This document shows, piece after piece, positions 1 to 11,550 of a stretch of DNA of 64,000 nt. How positions within the stretch are numbered: position 1 is the first letter of the stretch; every line of letters begins with the position of its first letter. A program made the translations under genes and the position numbers. Under the pieces are notes generated by a model. That model was not told the DNA's origin and did not search any database. It worked only from the letters and a program-made list of their open reading frames with translations. Source of the stretch: Manihot esculenta (lineage: Eukaryota > Streptophyta > Magnoliopsida > Malpighiales > Euphorbiaceae); contig NC_035178.2 in NCBI RefSeq assembly GCF_001659605.2, forward strand, positions 1,096,159 to 1,160,158. Reading direction: 5' to 3'.

Positions 1-576
1 ATTAAAATCAAGTCTTTTTAATTTTTAATACGATGATTAAATTAAATTCTAAAAGTGTTTCCTATAGTTGTCCAAGAATTAGAACTAGTCAACAACTATC
101 TCTTAGCTAGTTTAAAATTTAAAAAATAATTAAATATCTGAAGCGTATTCAATATCTATAACTTATTTATTAATAATTGAATTGAATTATTTTTATATCT
201 ACCATCGACCAATAAAAAATAAAACTAAAATTATTTATTTGACTAAATATTTCTATTCTTTCTCTTGAGTTTAATTGTTTCTTTTTTTAATTGATTTTTT
301 TTCTACACTTAAAATCTCTTCCATTTTATTTTATTTTATTTTATTTTTTTAATATAATTAATTTACTTTACCAATAGAAGACTCTATTTATCATTATTAT
401 AAATTTTGTTGTAAGAATTTATTTGTAATGGTTTGAATGTCCATCCCAATAAAAAAATGGAGAAGAAAAAAATTTACAACAATAAAAAGTTAAGAATGGG
501 CCACGTAATAAAAAGTTGGAAGTATCAGGGTATATATGCATGCATACTGGGAGAAAATATTATCAGGATAAGTTAC
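1..576. other. AT-rich flank without a recognised gene
   Basis: This stretch is very AT-rich with long T and A runs and no reading frame that I recognise. It lies directly downstream (on the minus strand) of a canonical splice donor that ends the last visible exon of the amylase pseudogene. It may therefore be intron of that gene, with further exons outside the left edge of the window. Confidence 0.4.
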
Positions 577-1649
577 CAGTCCACCAGTACCAGATGTAAC
601 AGCACGTGCGTCCCAAGATAATGGAATCCCATCATAACGGTTATTCATTCCTCCATGCCCTTGTGTAGTCCCAACATGGTGATTGATAAATTGTCAGCCA
701 TTGCTCTGACTTTACACTGCTTCATTTTTTGACGTAAAGCCTTCAACAGCTTCTCAGAACCATATGAAGTGTTTATAGAATAAAGGTTCTGTGGAAGGTA
801 ACCTGTATTGACAAAATGGAAGTTAAAAGACAAACTATCTTACGCATTAGTTGCTTTTTTAATAGATCACCTATCAAATTATGTCAAAAATTCATCTCAA
901 TTGATTTTTGTAATAAAATTCATATATTATGAATAACTATTAAAAATGGCATACTTCAATTTAATATTAGCGAATGGAATGATTGAAAAGTACTCATCCT
1001 AACCTTCAGGTGGAAAGGACTGAGTAGACAGCGGCAACTATGCTAAGTAAACCTGGATTTTGAAATATCAGGAACTTCCCTTTCTAAATTTCTCCACCAA
1101 TCATACTTGTGAGGTTCCCAGTTAAAAGCCTGTTGAGAAAAGTTTCCAACTTTAATCAGATCTACAAACACGCATGGCATTAAATTCTGAGGTAAAAATA
1201 AATTGTGCTAACAATACCCTTCACTGCATTACAGCTTTCCACTTTTTATTAATTTACCATTTTCAAATAGATGCTAATAGCAATAAGATTCAGATAATAA
1301 ATCCAGTTTCAGGTGAAAATTCGCATAAAGAAGGGTCATATAGTTGAGGAATCCATGGATAGATGAAAATCTAGCATCTAAAGAACAACTAAAATCTTCA
1401 TGTGCACCAACAATACCAAAAGGGAGATTTTTTTTTCTTTCCAGTCTACCTGCAGAAGTATTTCGCTCCAATTGCGCACAGCTTCACCTGAAGACAAATA
1501 AATAAGCATAATTCAGAATACCGATGCTGACTATTAGAAACAGATTGAAATCACTCCACACCTATCCCTCTCGTATAAAACGCAAAGCAATAAGCATTCT
1601 CAGGAACAGAAGCAGCATACCAATGTCAGACTGCTGGTTATTTTCATCC
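577..1649 (-). pseudogene. AMY2-type alpha-amylase, 5' half, broken
   Basis: Four exons of a cytosolic plant alpha-amylase (AMY2 type, glycoside hydrolase family 13) can be read on the minus strand: 1621-1649 (DENNQQSDI), 1450-1487 (EAVRNWSEILLQ), 1004-1129 (AFNWEPHKYDWWRNLE...) and 577-802 (YLPQNLYSINTSYGSEKLLK, then NRYDGIPLSWD). All junctions have AG and GT sites and the phases fit. The gene is broken. Exon 1004-1129 has lost one base after GFT-equivalent codons, and a conserved TGG has become TAG. Exon 577-802 has lost one base at the conserved ADIVINH motif (near 692-698), shifting the frame before HHVGTTQGHGG. The first coding exon was not found, and exons for the catalytic residues are not in the window. 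Intact splice sites argue for a decayed native gene rather than a processed copy. Assignment to AMY2 rests on the conserved N-terminal block from memory of the family. Confidence 0.85.
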
Positions 1650-2914
1650 CTGAATTTTTTTAGAAAGTAAATACAAAAGAGGTTAGAAAATTAGTAACAG
1701 AAATGCGGCAGATAGACTTGCTAGATTTTAGAAGAGAACATCTGGCAAATAGTTTAAAATATGTAAAATAATAATCAATAAATAAATTACTACATGAACA
1801 GCAAACTCAAACAAAGGTAACGCAATCAGTGATGCAGAGGGCAGAAGGAAAGATGGAAGGATTGAAGCAACATATATAGTTTGGACACCAAATAAATACC
1901 CTGCATCCGCAGTTTAATATCTCAATGGCAGATATATAAAGAAGCAACAAAAAGCTCCTTTCACTTCTAAAATAGATGAGAATTCAGATAAGAACATGTT
2001 TCAAATCAATCAACCAATATTTTGAAAATCCACAACAGCCCATTTCAAAAACGATTAAGTAATAAGCATTTCTCAGACACAATCACAACCATAATAATAA
2101 TCATATGAATAAAACTTGAAGAAATGAAAAAGTAACGATAACAAGCAGGAAAAAAAAAAAAAGAAAAAAGGAAAAAGGAAGCTACCAAAGCTAAGAAGGT
2201 AATGATCGCCGCGTGGACGGGTTCTTGCGCCCTTTGGATTTTTAATGGAGAGAAGAGGTTGGAGAATTATGGAAAGTACACCCGATTAGAATCACGCGGT
2301 TGCCTACATAAAATTTGAAAAAGCTGATGGAGAACATTGAATTTGTGCGAGCAAAAGGACTCGTTTACTAAATAGCAGCCTTCCGATAAATGATGTTACA
2401 TAGTGCAAAGGAGAAAGAGATGGAAATGGAAAATTATGAAAAAAAAAAGGAATCAGCTTTGTAGAACTGGAGAAGAGTAAGAGAGAGACTCTTCATATTC
2501 AACGGTTAACGGAGGCAGATCGTTCAAATCAGCCAATCGGGACTTATGATCTCTCGAATAAACACAATCGAAGGGGAAGATCTGAAAGTGAGGCTCTAGC
2601 CAGGAGGCGTGGTGGTATTAGTTCCGAGGGGCGATGGAGATTTATGTGGCCTAGTTTCAACATAGCAGAAAAGCTTCACAAATCAAGCGATTGAGCGGTA
2701 CTGTTTGGGCCGGTGGAGGTGTGCCTTTGACGGTGGTCATTTGTGTGACTCTGCAGGGAGAGCGCGGGAGTGATGAGCGTTAAAAGACGTTGAATGGAAA
2801 ATAATAGAAATTTAATTTTTTAATAGAAAATATTATTTATTTATTTATTCAAAATATTTTTTAAAAAATTTAAAGTGAAATGGATAATGTAATTATTATA
2901 TTTTAAAGAATTAA
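1650..2914. other. Intergenic, upstream side of the amylase pseudogene
   Basis: I see no coding exon here that I can support. The part near 2200-2780 is less AT-rich than its surroundings and could be the former promoter and leader of the amylase gene on the minus strand, but no initiator exon could be fixed. An A-rich run lies at about 2149-2170. Confidence 0.35.
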
Positions 2915-3432
2915 TGTTCCACCCCGATTGCATTAAGTAAATCATGAGGTATCACTAGAGAATAGCATCACGTGGCAAGGATTAAGTAATGTATTAAGTA
3001 ATATAGTCCTATCCAAGAAAAGTAAGATTCGAACATCTTAACACCCAGTTCATTATCAAGGCTCACTCTCTTCTAAATAGGTTGAATCTCAGCATAAAGT
3101 TACTATTAGCAAGCACAATCCAGCGAACTTCCATTTTGCTTGTAATCACGGGATCTCCGACCAGTTAACCCGGCGGGATTCCGACCACAGTACCGTGAGA
3201 TTATCAGAAAATGTTATATTTATCATCATCTTCTTACAGTATAAAAGGAAAATGATCACAGAGGTAAAGGTATACAATTCTCTTGCATAACTACTCTCAA
3301 GTTCTACATTCGTTATATTTTCCAATTCATTGACTTAAGCATTGGAGTGGTTGCCGTGGATACCCACCACCTCACATTTTCTTTCTTGCAAGTTTAGTCA
3401 ATCACAACACAGTGCTACTTTCGGCCGCATCA
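2915..3432 (+). repeat. 5' LTR of element A
   Basis: This 518-bp block matches 7743-8303 throughout. Shared landmarks include CAATCCAGCG, the TATAAAAGGAA-type TATA region (near 3240), TTCTACATTCG and TTTCTTTCTTGCA. It starts TGTTCCACCCCGAT and ends GCATCA just before the degraded primer-binding site. Confidence 0.85.
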
Positions 3433-3541
3433 TTTGGTTATATTATCGGAAAAATCCATTGAATACTTTCTGTTCATTTGGATTAAAACTGGTCTCTTAT
3501 TCCTTTTACCTTAAAAATAAATCCCTCTCTTCTCTTTTGAA

Positions 3542-4400
3542 ATAACCGGTAGTTCACGAGCTGCTGCTAAGATTGCTACTAATGAGGGTACCATCATTTT
3601 TTCTACCCCTGACAGTGAACAAAACATGCCCTTAGTCAATGAAGCAAATCTCAACAATTTGAACAACAAGCGGATGCTCCAATACATCCAAAGGTTGCAG
3701 ACTACTCTTGAACAGTATAAGACTCAAGGGGAGGCATCCAACATGCCTCCCAAGAGAAGGAAGAAAGCCTCTATAGGCACCCCAAGGATTTGGACATAGG
3801 CGGTCAAAATGCAGCCTAAAGGAAAAGCCAAGTTTGAAGATGAATCAGACGAGACTTCAAAAGGCATCGATTGGAAGCTAGTAAGGGCCGTGCGGAGGTA
3901 CCAAAAAGAGCAAGAGGAGGACTTCGGCCTGGATAATGCCTCGCCCAGAGGAAATCATAGCTGAAACATTTCCAACCAAGTTCAAACTGCTTAGCTTGGA
4001 CAAATATGATGAAACAGCAAATCCTAGAAGCCACCTGGCGATCATCAAGACAACCATGCAGTTTCAAGATGTCAACGACTTCGTGTTATGCAGAGTGTTT
4101 TCATCAACACTCACAAGTTTGGCTCAAAAATAGTACCAATATCTGAGTTTAAATTTAATTCAAAACTTTACGCAGTTTGCTACGTTATATAAATTCAAAT
4201 TTATTACGATAGAGGAGTGTCGGCAACTGAAAGATGAGATTGAGATGCCAATAAGGGACGACACTCTTCAAAAGTTCGCTAAGAAGGGTAGGAAAGAGAG
4301 GAGACTTGAACCCGAGGCAACAACTCTGAAACCATCCCTGACTGGGAGCCTGTGGAGATTATTCATATAATTGCGGAAGGACCTAGTGATGATCAAGGGA
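3542..4400 (+). pseudogene. Decayed gag of element A
   Basis: Frame-interrupted remnant of a Ty3/gypsy capsid gene. The best part reads LLSLDKYDETANPRSHL at about 3980-4040, followed by a block ending SSTLTSLAQK, which is the retrotransposon gag core seen in plant gypsy elements. The start codon has changed from ATG to ATA at 3542, judged against element B where the same context begins at 12277 with ATG. Several stops interrupt the frame. Compared with element B about 540 bp are missing after about position 4205, so the middle and zinc-finger-side of gag are gone, and the frame resumes at the ELRQLKDEI-equivalent near 4215. No pol follows. Confidence 0.75.
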
Positions 4401-4654
4401 AGTAAGCAAACCACAGATGTAATAATCAGTCTGGTAAGCTCGGCGAAAACTGGAAAGGACTGTTTGGGGTCTCAAAGTTTATTTGCCCAAGGTCTTATAG
4501 GCTAACCAAATTAGATGGTCGAGTCATGAAATATTTGTAACACTGAGAAAATTTTATTAATGAGAGTTAACGAGGTAGTTTTTCATATGTTATGTTTTTC
4601 AGTGACAAGGAATGAGAGGGTTGTCTTCTTCGAAAAAGATTAAAAAGTATTCAT

Positions 4655-5400
4655 TGAAGGCCATAAGGCGGGTTTCGCCAATCCACAATCTGAGTGTTAA
4701 TCCCACCAATTAAGGCCGCAAGGTGGGTTCTGCACAATTTGGATGTCGGTCCCACTAACACAAAATGGATTCCACCAGACCACAATCCGAGTATCAGTCC
4801 CAATAATCAAGGGCACAAGATGGGTTCTGTCAGGTCAAGTCACAGGACAGGTTTTGCCAGATCACAATTTGGGCATCGGTCCCATTAATCAAGGCTATAA
4901 GGCGGGTTATACTAGACCATAATCCAGGCATCAGATCCACTAATTAAGGCCACAAGGTGGGTTCCGCCAAGGCAGAAGACAAGGCATCGGTTCTCACTAA
5001 AAAAGATATTTCATGCCAAAGCCATAAGGCAAGCATTAGTCAGGCCGAGTGACTGGACATTAGTTTCGACTCACAAAAAGTTTTAAGGAATTTAATGTTC
5101 AGGACCATAAGGCGAGTATAAGACATGCTAGAAGACCGGGTATTGGTCCCACTAATCAAGTCATTTGTGGCAAGCCACGAGGCAAGTTCCGCACTACCAG
5201 GTGTTAGCCCCATATCAAATTTTCGAGGCATTTGAGGCCCAAGCCACAAGATGGGTGTTTAAGGATGAGTACTAGCCTCAGGATTATAAAAAAAATCCTA
5301 TAAGATATCTCAGACCCAAGGCAAGCATTCGCCAGGCCATATGTTCTGGTGTTAAGCCTGTTAATTCAAAAGTTTTCAAAGTTATTTATTTTATCACCAC
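4655..5400 (+). repeat. Degenerate tandem array in element A
   Basis: Roughly 75-bp units recur with the landmarks GGCCATAAGG, GGGTTCCGCCA and GTTAGTCCCACTAA. The copies are diverged and vary in length. The array separates the gag remnant from the antisense ORF and the same type of array occupies the same place in element B (14030-14688 and 18978-19030), so it is part of the element and not a later insertion. Confidence 0.75.
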
Positions 5401-5536
5401 TATAATAGTCGGGTGTTAATCCCTTAGCAATGTTTTAAATAAAATCATTTAATTTTTGAGTAGACAAGGTTTATGGCTGAATACTATCATACAAAATCAT
5501 CAAAATAAAATATTTTTCATTCAAATAAAGGACTTA

Positions 5537-7418
5537 TTACAGGGTAGGAGGAATATCATCAGTCGCCTCCTCCCGACCTTCTGTTACAGGTTCATTATTG
5601 ACTATTGCATTAGAAGCCGGGTTAGGAGGGTTGTCTTTAATTATCTCTTCTTTGTACTGCCCATCCTCATCCTCATTCTCCTCATCAGGAAAGATGTTGT
5701 AGATCCAGGAGAAGTCTATTGTAGTGAAACGCCTGAGAAACTCCTTCTTGACTGAGTCCTAGCCTTGTACAAACATCTCCCCAACATGGGCCACCATTTC
5801 TCGAAGTTCTACTTCAAGCTCAGAATCTTAGCAGAGGCAGCTTAGGCCTCCTCAACCTAAGACTGTAGTTCTCGCACTTGGTGATTAAGTAGGGCCACTA
5901 GATTCTCGGCGCTCTTTGCTCGATGATCCAGGGCCAATTTGGAAACATTGGTCTCACTCAGCTTAGTCTAGAGCTTATCCATTGACTCTAGAGTCTCCTT
6001 CATGGTGCCTTCCACAGCCTTGAGTACTCCTCTGCCAGGAGCCTTCTATTTGTCTATTGAGCCTTGAACTCCAGCCTCAGGACCCTGTTAGGCTCTTTGG
6101 CCATATAGGCACAGAGAGCACTCTCCAAGGCAGAATGCATGATGTTGTTAAAAAGTTCATCTGTCTCGACCTCGTTCAGGCGACGACGATCCTTGGGCCT
6201 CAGAGCATTCTTAGTTAATAGGACAAACAGGTTGGGATCTTTAAGGAGATAAGGCATTCGGGTTAGCGCCAGTGCCAACCGTTGAATGCTAGGTAGCCAC
6301 GAGGAATCAACCCTTACGCTCGCAGCAGTAGGCTCAGTAGAAGCAGGGCCTGCAATAGAAGGCTCAAGAATTGGGACAGATATAGAGGCACCTACTGCAG
6401 AAGACTCAAACTACGAGGGAGTTGACTCATTTATTGTAGGTTAGGGAGGAGGAGGAGGAAGCATGATCATTTCTTTTACACGACGGGCACGCTTGGGAGG
6501 GGGACTCGTTGCCACAGTGATAACCTTGTCTTTGAGAGCAGCATGCGCCGCTTCAGCAAATTTGGTTCTTAATCCAACCATATCTCCATAAATTGAAAAG
6601 TAAGTAAGTAAGACAATTTGAAATTTAAAAGAAGGTAGAAGGAAAAATACCCTGATCTCTAACCAGGGAAGTGCTCTCCTAAAGGCTAGAAAGGTTGGGC
6701 AGGTGAGGACCCCGAGTCTGGTTCACCTGGAGATGACTTTGCTAAGACAAAACGGTGCTCCTCACCGCCTTGGTGATGTCTATTTTCTTTGGAAACTTAG
6801 GCATCATTAAAAAGTTCAGAGCCTCATTCTTATCCCTCCGTGGTTGGACTCCATCCTTCCTCAGCTCCACCCACAATATATTTTGTCAAACATTTTATAG
6901 CGTTTTCGACTGCTAAAAAACTAGAACTCATTATTTTTGCGAGTACCAGCTGGTACAGTTAGGAAAAAAGGGCCACGCTCGGCTCGATTTTGTTATTAAA
7001 GCAAATAAACCAAAAAGCCACCAGGATCCTCCAACTGTTGGAATGCTACTGGGTGACTGCAAGTTTGTGAAATCGAAGGATTTCAACAAAAAAATAGGTC
7101 TATGGGGAATCAAAGATCCACCTTCAGTTGTTCTTCATAAACAATAAGGGTGTCCTCTACAGGAATCTAGTTAGTCATGCAAATGCCCGAGGAAGGAGCA
7201 AAAATACGGAAACTCTCTCAAAAAATTTAATGTTGATTGTGAAGACGATCTACATCTTGCTCCGATAGTATGGAATGGACATCGCTAATCAGGCTGCCTT
7301 CGCCTTCGTGAGCCTCCCTCAATGGAATGATAGGGGCTGGAGCACTGATAGGGTCGTCAGAGAAAGAGCTTAAGTTAGGGCTTCCACCAAGTGTAGAAGA
7401 AGAAATATCCCTATTCAT
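5537..7418 (-). pseudogene. Antisense ORF of element A (Transposase_28-like, decayed)
   Basis: A coding-like region of about 620 codons runs opposite to gag, from an ATG at 7418 (MNRDISSSTLGGSPN...) near the 3' LTR to a TAA at 5537-5539. In order it has a serine-rich start, a block like the Transposase_28 (putative gypsy type transposon) family around 6900-7140 (readable across frames as HSNSWRILVAFWF), a proline/basic patch PPPKRARRVKE near 6475-6500, a conserved segment NALRPKDRRRLNEVETDELF near 6160-6220, and an acidic tail with PDEENEDEDG near 5660-5690. Several stops and frameshifts make this copy dead. Element B has the same order and ends at the same stop. The molecular function of this family is not known to me. 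Confidence 0.7.
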
Positions 7419-7742
7419 CTTCAAAGGAAACGAAAAACATAAATTATTGAGAAAATGAGGGAGTATAAGCGAGAAAGAATGAGCGACTGAGTTTTTCCAT
7501 AAATAAAGGTTATAATTGTGAGAAAAAGTGATACTTAAAGAAGAAAAAATGACTATTATAAGACAATTTTGACGGCAGGCTTTAAATTCAGTTTAAGAAA
7601 TGGGGCAATTATCATTGAAAGACTAGGTAGGCAAAACGGCATGAATAGAAAAAACCAATCTTAGTGGGCCATGTGCCTCAGATCGTGAGAATAATTGACA
7701 CCTTCAAATTTGAAGAATCAAAGACCAGCGGGGGACCTCTGA

Positions 7743-8303
7743 TGTTAAACAACGATCGACTAAAGTAAGCCATGAGCTGTCACCACAAAACAGAACCATA
7801 TGGTAATGATCCGATAAGTAGATAACGCGGTCTCACCCAAGGAAAGAAAAACCCGGACACCTTAACACCCGATTCATCATTAAGACTTGCCCTCTCCTGG
7901 ATAGGTTGAGTCTCAACATAGAGTTACCGTTAGTAGGCACAATCCAGCGGGTTTCCATTATACCTGTAATCACGAGATCCCTTACTAGCTAGCCCGACGA
8001 GATCCCTTATCAGGCAGTTGGCCACATCATCACCGATTTGTCAGGAAATATTATATTTATCTCTATTTTTTTACAGTATAAAAAGGAATTGTTATAGAGA
8101 CAAAGATACGCAATTCTCTTGCACAGTTACTCTCAAGTTCTACATTCGCCATATTCTCCAGTTTACTGGCTTGAGCGTTAGAGTGGTTGTCATGGGTACC
8201 CACCATCTCACGTTTTCTTTCTTGCAGGTTTAACCAATCACCTCACGTTTTCTCTCTTGCAGGTTTAACCAATCACAGTATAGTTATATTTTCAGCTGCA
8301 TCA
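7743..8303 (+). repeat. 3' LTR of element A
   Basis: This 561-bp repeat copies 2915-3432. It is longer mainly because a 35-bp segment (CTCACGTTTTC...AATCAC) is duplicated in tandem at 8207-8241 and 8242-8276, absent from the 5' LTR. It begins TGTTAAACAACGAT and ends GCATCA. Confidence 0.85.
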
Positions 8304-8866
8304 ATAGTAATATTTAATATTAAAATATAAAATTAAAAACAAGCCATTTTTAATAAAAAAATATAAATAAATTTAGAGATAAATAAATTAATAAAAAATA
8401 AAAGATAAAAAAAATTAAAAAAATGAAATTTTGACAATTTTAACATGATTTACTTTTAATTCAAAATCAATTCTCATAAAAAGTCAATAGAATTTAATTT
8501 TTACATTATTAGTTTTAATAAACCTAAAAATTCAGAAAAGAAAAAATCATTTCATTTGAATCATCTCAAAATCAATTCCAAATAAGGAGGTGAATGATAA
8601 ATTTTTGTGCACACATTGGCGCATATATATATATATATATATATAAGCTCCACATCTTATAAATGGTTACAACTAAATATTTATATTGAAATGTATATAG
8701 AATTAATTAAAGTCTGTAAATAAATATATGATTCTACATGTAAATATATAATCTAATAGTGGTTAAGCTATGAGTTTTTACCATCCATAATTTACAACTC
8801 AGTATTTTATTGTCTTATTGGTAACTATTTGAGTTCAAAGGACCCGCTTTTTAAACCCCCTCTGCC
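8304..8866. other. AT-rich spacer with a TA microsatellite
   Basis: Between element A and the PPR gene the sequence is AT-rich without a recognisable gene. A TA dinucleotide run lies at about 8623-8645. The last 200 bases would be the promoter and leader of the PPR gene; no element stands out. Confidence 0.6.
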
Positions 8867-11023
8867 TTGCCGCCAAAGAACGTTAGTAGCTGGAAACTTG
8901 AACCGAATAGAGTTGGAGTTGATGCCTCTTCCTTCTCAAAATCGATCCTACAGTTTTCCCAACAGAAAAACCTTCAGAAAGGCCGAGCTCTCCACGCTCA
9001 GATTATAAAAGACGCTTCTTCCTCTTCTTGCATTTACCTTGCAAATAGTCTCGTCAATTTCTACACCAAATGCGGGCATTTACCCAAAGCCAAGCTTGTA
9101 TTCCAACAAATTCGTCACAAAGACGTTATCTCGTAGAATTGTCTTATCAATGGCTACTCGCAGCGTGGCCCCTCAGGCTCCTCAATTGTCATGGATTTGT
9201 TTCAGTGCATGAGAGCAGAGAATACGTTCCCAAATGCCCACACTTTTGCAGGTGTTTTCAATGCCGCTTCAAACTTGTCGTGCACTTTGGGCGGCCAACA
9301 GGCCCACGCTCTTGCCATCAAAATGGCCAATTTTTATGATGTTTATGTAGGGAGTTCTCTCCTTAATATGTGCTGCAAGGCAAGTCTACATTTGGAGGCT
9401 CGCAAGGTGTTTGATAGAATGCCTGAGAGGAATGTTGTTACATGGGCTACTATGATTTCTGGGTATGCGATTCAACGACTGGCTAGAGAGGCTTTGAGGC
9501 TTTTTGAATGGATGCTTAAAGAGGATGAAGATTTGAATGAATTTGTGTTCACTAGTGTGCTTAGTGCTTTGGCCATCCCTGAATTCATTAATAGTGGCAA
9601 ACAGATGCATTGCCTAGCTGTTAAAAGCGGCCTGTTAGCATTTGTTTCTACTTTGAATGCTCTTGTTACCATGTATGCTAAATGTGGAAGATTACATGAT
9701 TCACTTCAAGTGTTTGAAATGTCAGGTTCTAAGGATTCTATCACATGGTCAGCTATGATTACTGGTTATGCTCAAAGTGGGGATTCACAAAAGGCTCTGA
9801 AGCTCTTCTCTAAGATGCATTTTCATGGGATAAAGCCCAATGAGTTTACCCTTGTTGGCGTTCTTAATGCTTGCAGTGATATTGGTATTGATGAAGAAGG
9901 AAAGCAAGTGCATAGCTATTTATTGAAGTTGGGATTTGAGTTCCAAATGTATATAATGACAGCTTTGGTTGACATGTATGCAAAATGTGGTTGTACAGCA
10001 GATGCTCGGAAAGGTTTTGATTATTTACAAGAACCTGATATAGTTCTTTGGACATCCATGATCACAGGGTATGTACAAAATGGAGAGAATGAAGATGCTC
10101 TAAGCTCGTATGGTCTAATGCAGATGGAAGGGATTTTTCCCAACGAACTAACAATGGCCAGTGTCTTAAAAGCATGTTCAAGCCTTGCTGCTTTAGATCA
10201 AGGAAGGCAGATTCATGCCCGCACTACTAAGTATGGACTCAGTCTGGAAGTTCCAGCTGGAAGTGCACTTTCAACCATGTACGCAAAATGTGGGAGTTTG
10301 GACGAGGGAAACGTTGTATTTAAAAGAATGCCAGAGAGAGATACAGTCTCATGCAATGCGATGATATCTGGACTTTCTCAAAATGGGTATGGTAAGGAAG
10401 CTCTAGATCTCTTTGAGGAAATGCGACTAGAGGGCACAAAGCCAGATGATGTCACATTTGTGAATGTTCTCTCTACTTGTAGCCACATGGGATTGGTGGA
10501 GGAAGGGTGGGCATATTTCAAAATGATGTTCCACGGATTTGGTATTGTTCCAAAAGTAGAGCATTATGCATGTATGGTTGATGTTATGAGTCGTGCTGGG
10601 AAATTTAAGGAAGCAAAAGAATTTATTGAGTCAGCAACCATAGACCACGGCATGTGTTTATGGCGCATTTTATTAAGTGCCTGTAGGAATTACCGAAACT
10701 ATGAATTGGGAGCCTATGCAGGTGAGAAACTAATGGCGTTAGGCTCACAAGAATCATCTGCTTATGTGTTGTTGTCGAGTATCTACATTGCCTTAGGCAG
10801 GCTTGAGGATATGGAACGAGTCAGGAGCATGATGAGAGTTCGAGGAGTGAGTGAGGAGCCTGGGTGTAGCTGGATTGAACTCAAGAGTCGTGTCCATGTA
10901 TTTGTGGTTGGGGACCAAATACATCCACATATTGGAGAAATACGATTAGAAGTACGAAGGTTGAGCAAACAAATGAAGGATGAAGGTTCCCAACCAACTT
11001 CTAAGAATTTTGACCTTAATTAA
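8867..11023 (+). pseudogene. PPR protein (PLS-E class), one stop and lost start
   Basis: An intronless pentatricopeptide-repeat protein gene, about 718 codons, resembling Arabidopsis At2g33680 over its whole length. PPR proteins of this class bind organellar RNA. The C-terminus carries E/E+ motifs (GCSWIELKSRVHVFVVGDQI) and no DYW domain. Typical repeat signatures are ALVTMYAKCGRL, SMITGYVQNGENEDAL and ALSTMYAKCGSL. Two lesions are visible. The frame has no ATG before position 9191; the expected start context reads TTGCCGCC at 8867, and a stop lies just upstream at 8852-8854. In the motif KDVISW the tryptophan codon is TAG at 9134-9136, and the same frame continues without any other break to 11023. 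A further conserved W is C in DTVSCNAMISG (near 10350). The remaining ORF from ATG 9191 would give 610 residues lacking the first repeats. It is either a young pseudogene or a gene with a sequencing error. Confidence 0.8.
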
Positions 11024-11550
11024 ATGTTGACCTACTTTATTGGCCAACTTTACTTTTTATTATTATGTACATTTTGCTCCTATTAAAATTTGAATTTTAA
11101 TATTATTAAATTAAATTCATTGAATTTATTTTATATGTTTTTTAACTTAAAAACACAAACTTTAATAAGTACATTTCAATACAAATAAATATTTCTTCTG
11201 TTTCATAATTTTTATCCATTTTTTATTTTTTATATTTTATTTTTTTATACTCTATGAATATATAAATAGATTATTATAATCATATTTAATTTTATTTTTT
11301 TTAATTTTTTAAAAAATATCTTTTAATATTTAATGTCTTTAAAATAAGTATAATTAAGAAATTAATAAAAAAAATATTGTGTGAAAAAACAAAATAAATA
11401 AAAATTATGGGATGAAATGAATAGTAATGTAAATATTTTTTTTTTCTAAATACTGTAATATCTTGTTTTGTCCGGTTATATATTTTCATATCAATCAACA
11501 CAATCTAAATTTCCTATAATTGATGTTTAAACTTGTTTATTCACATGTGA
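11024..11550. other. AT-rich spacer
   Basis: The 3' flank of the PPR gene is very AT-rich with several T-rich stretches and AATAAA-like words, and holds no recognised gene. It ends at the left terminus of element B. Confidence 0.6.

Larger units (their letters stand above)
2915..8303 (+). mobile_element. Element A: gag-only LTR retrotransposon with antisense ORF
   Basis: This is an LTR retrotransposon of Ty3/gypsy appearance, 5.4 kb long. It is bounded by direct repeats at 2915-3432 and 7743-8303 that begin TGTT and end GCATCA. Directly after the 5' LTR lies TTTGGTTATATTATCGG, which looks like a decayed primer-binding site of the TTTGGCGCCGTTG type. Directly before the 3' LTR is a purine-rich tract (GCGGGGGA). 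Inside are a decayed gag (plus), a tandem-repeat block and a long decayed minus-strand ORF. No protease, reverse transcriptase, RNase H or integrase was found, so it is non-autonomous. The flanks (ATTAA left, ATAGT right) do not give a clean target duplication. It shares its whole layout with element B. Confidence 0.85.

Noticed and set aside
4655..5400. Could the regular repeats be a CRISPR array
   Set aside because: Units are diverged, without constant repeats and unique spacers, in a plant retroelement.
2910..8308. Target-site duplication for element A
   Set aside because: ATTAA on the left and ATAGT on the right do not match, so I do not claim one.
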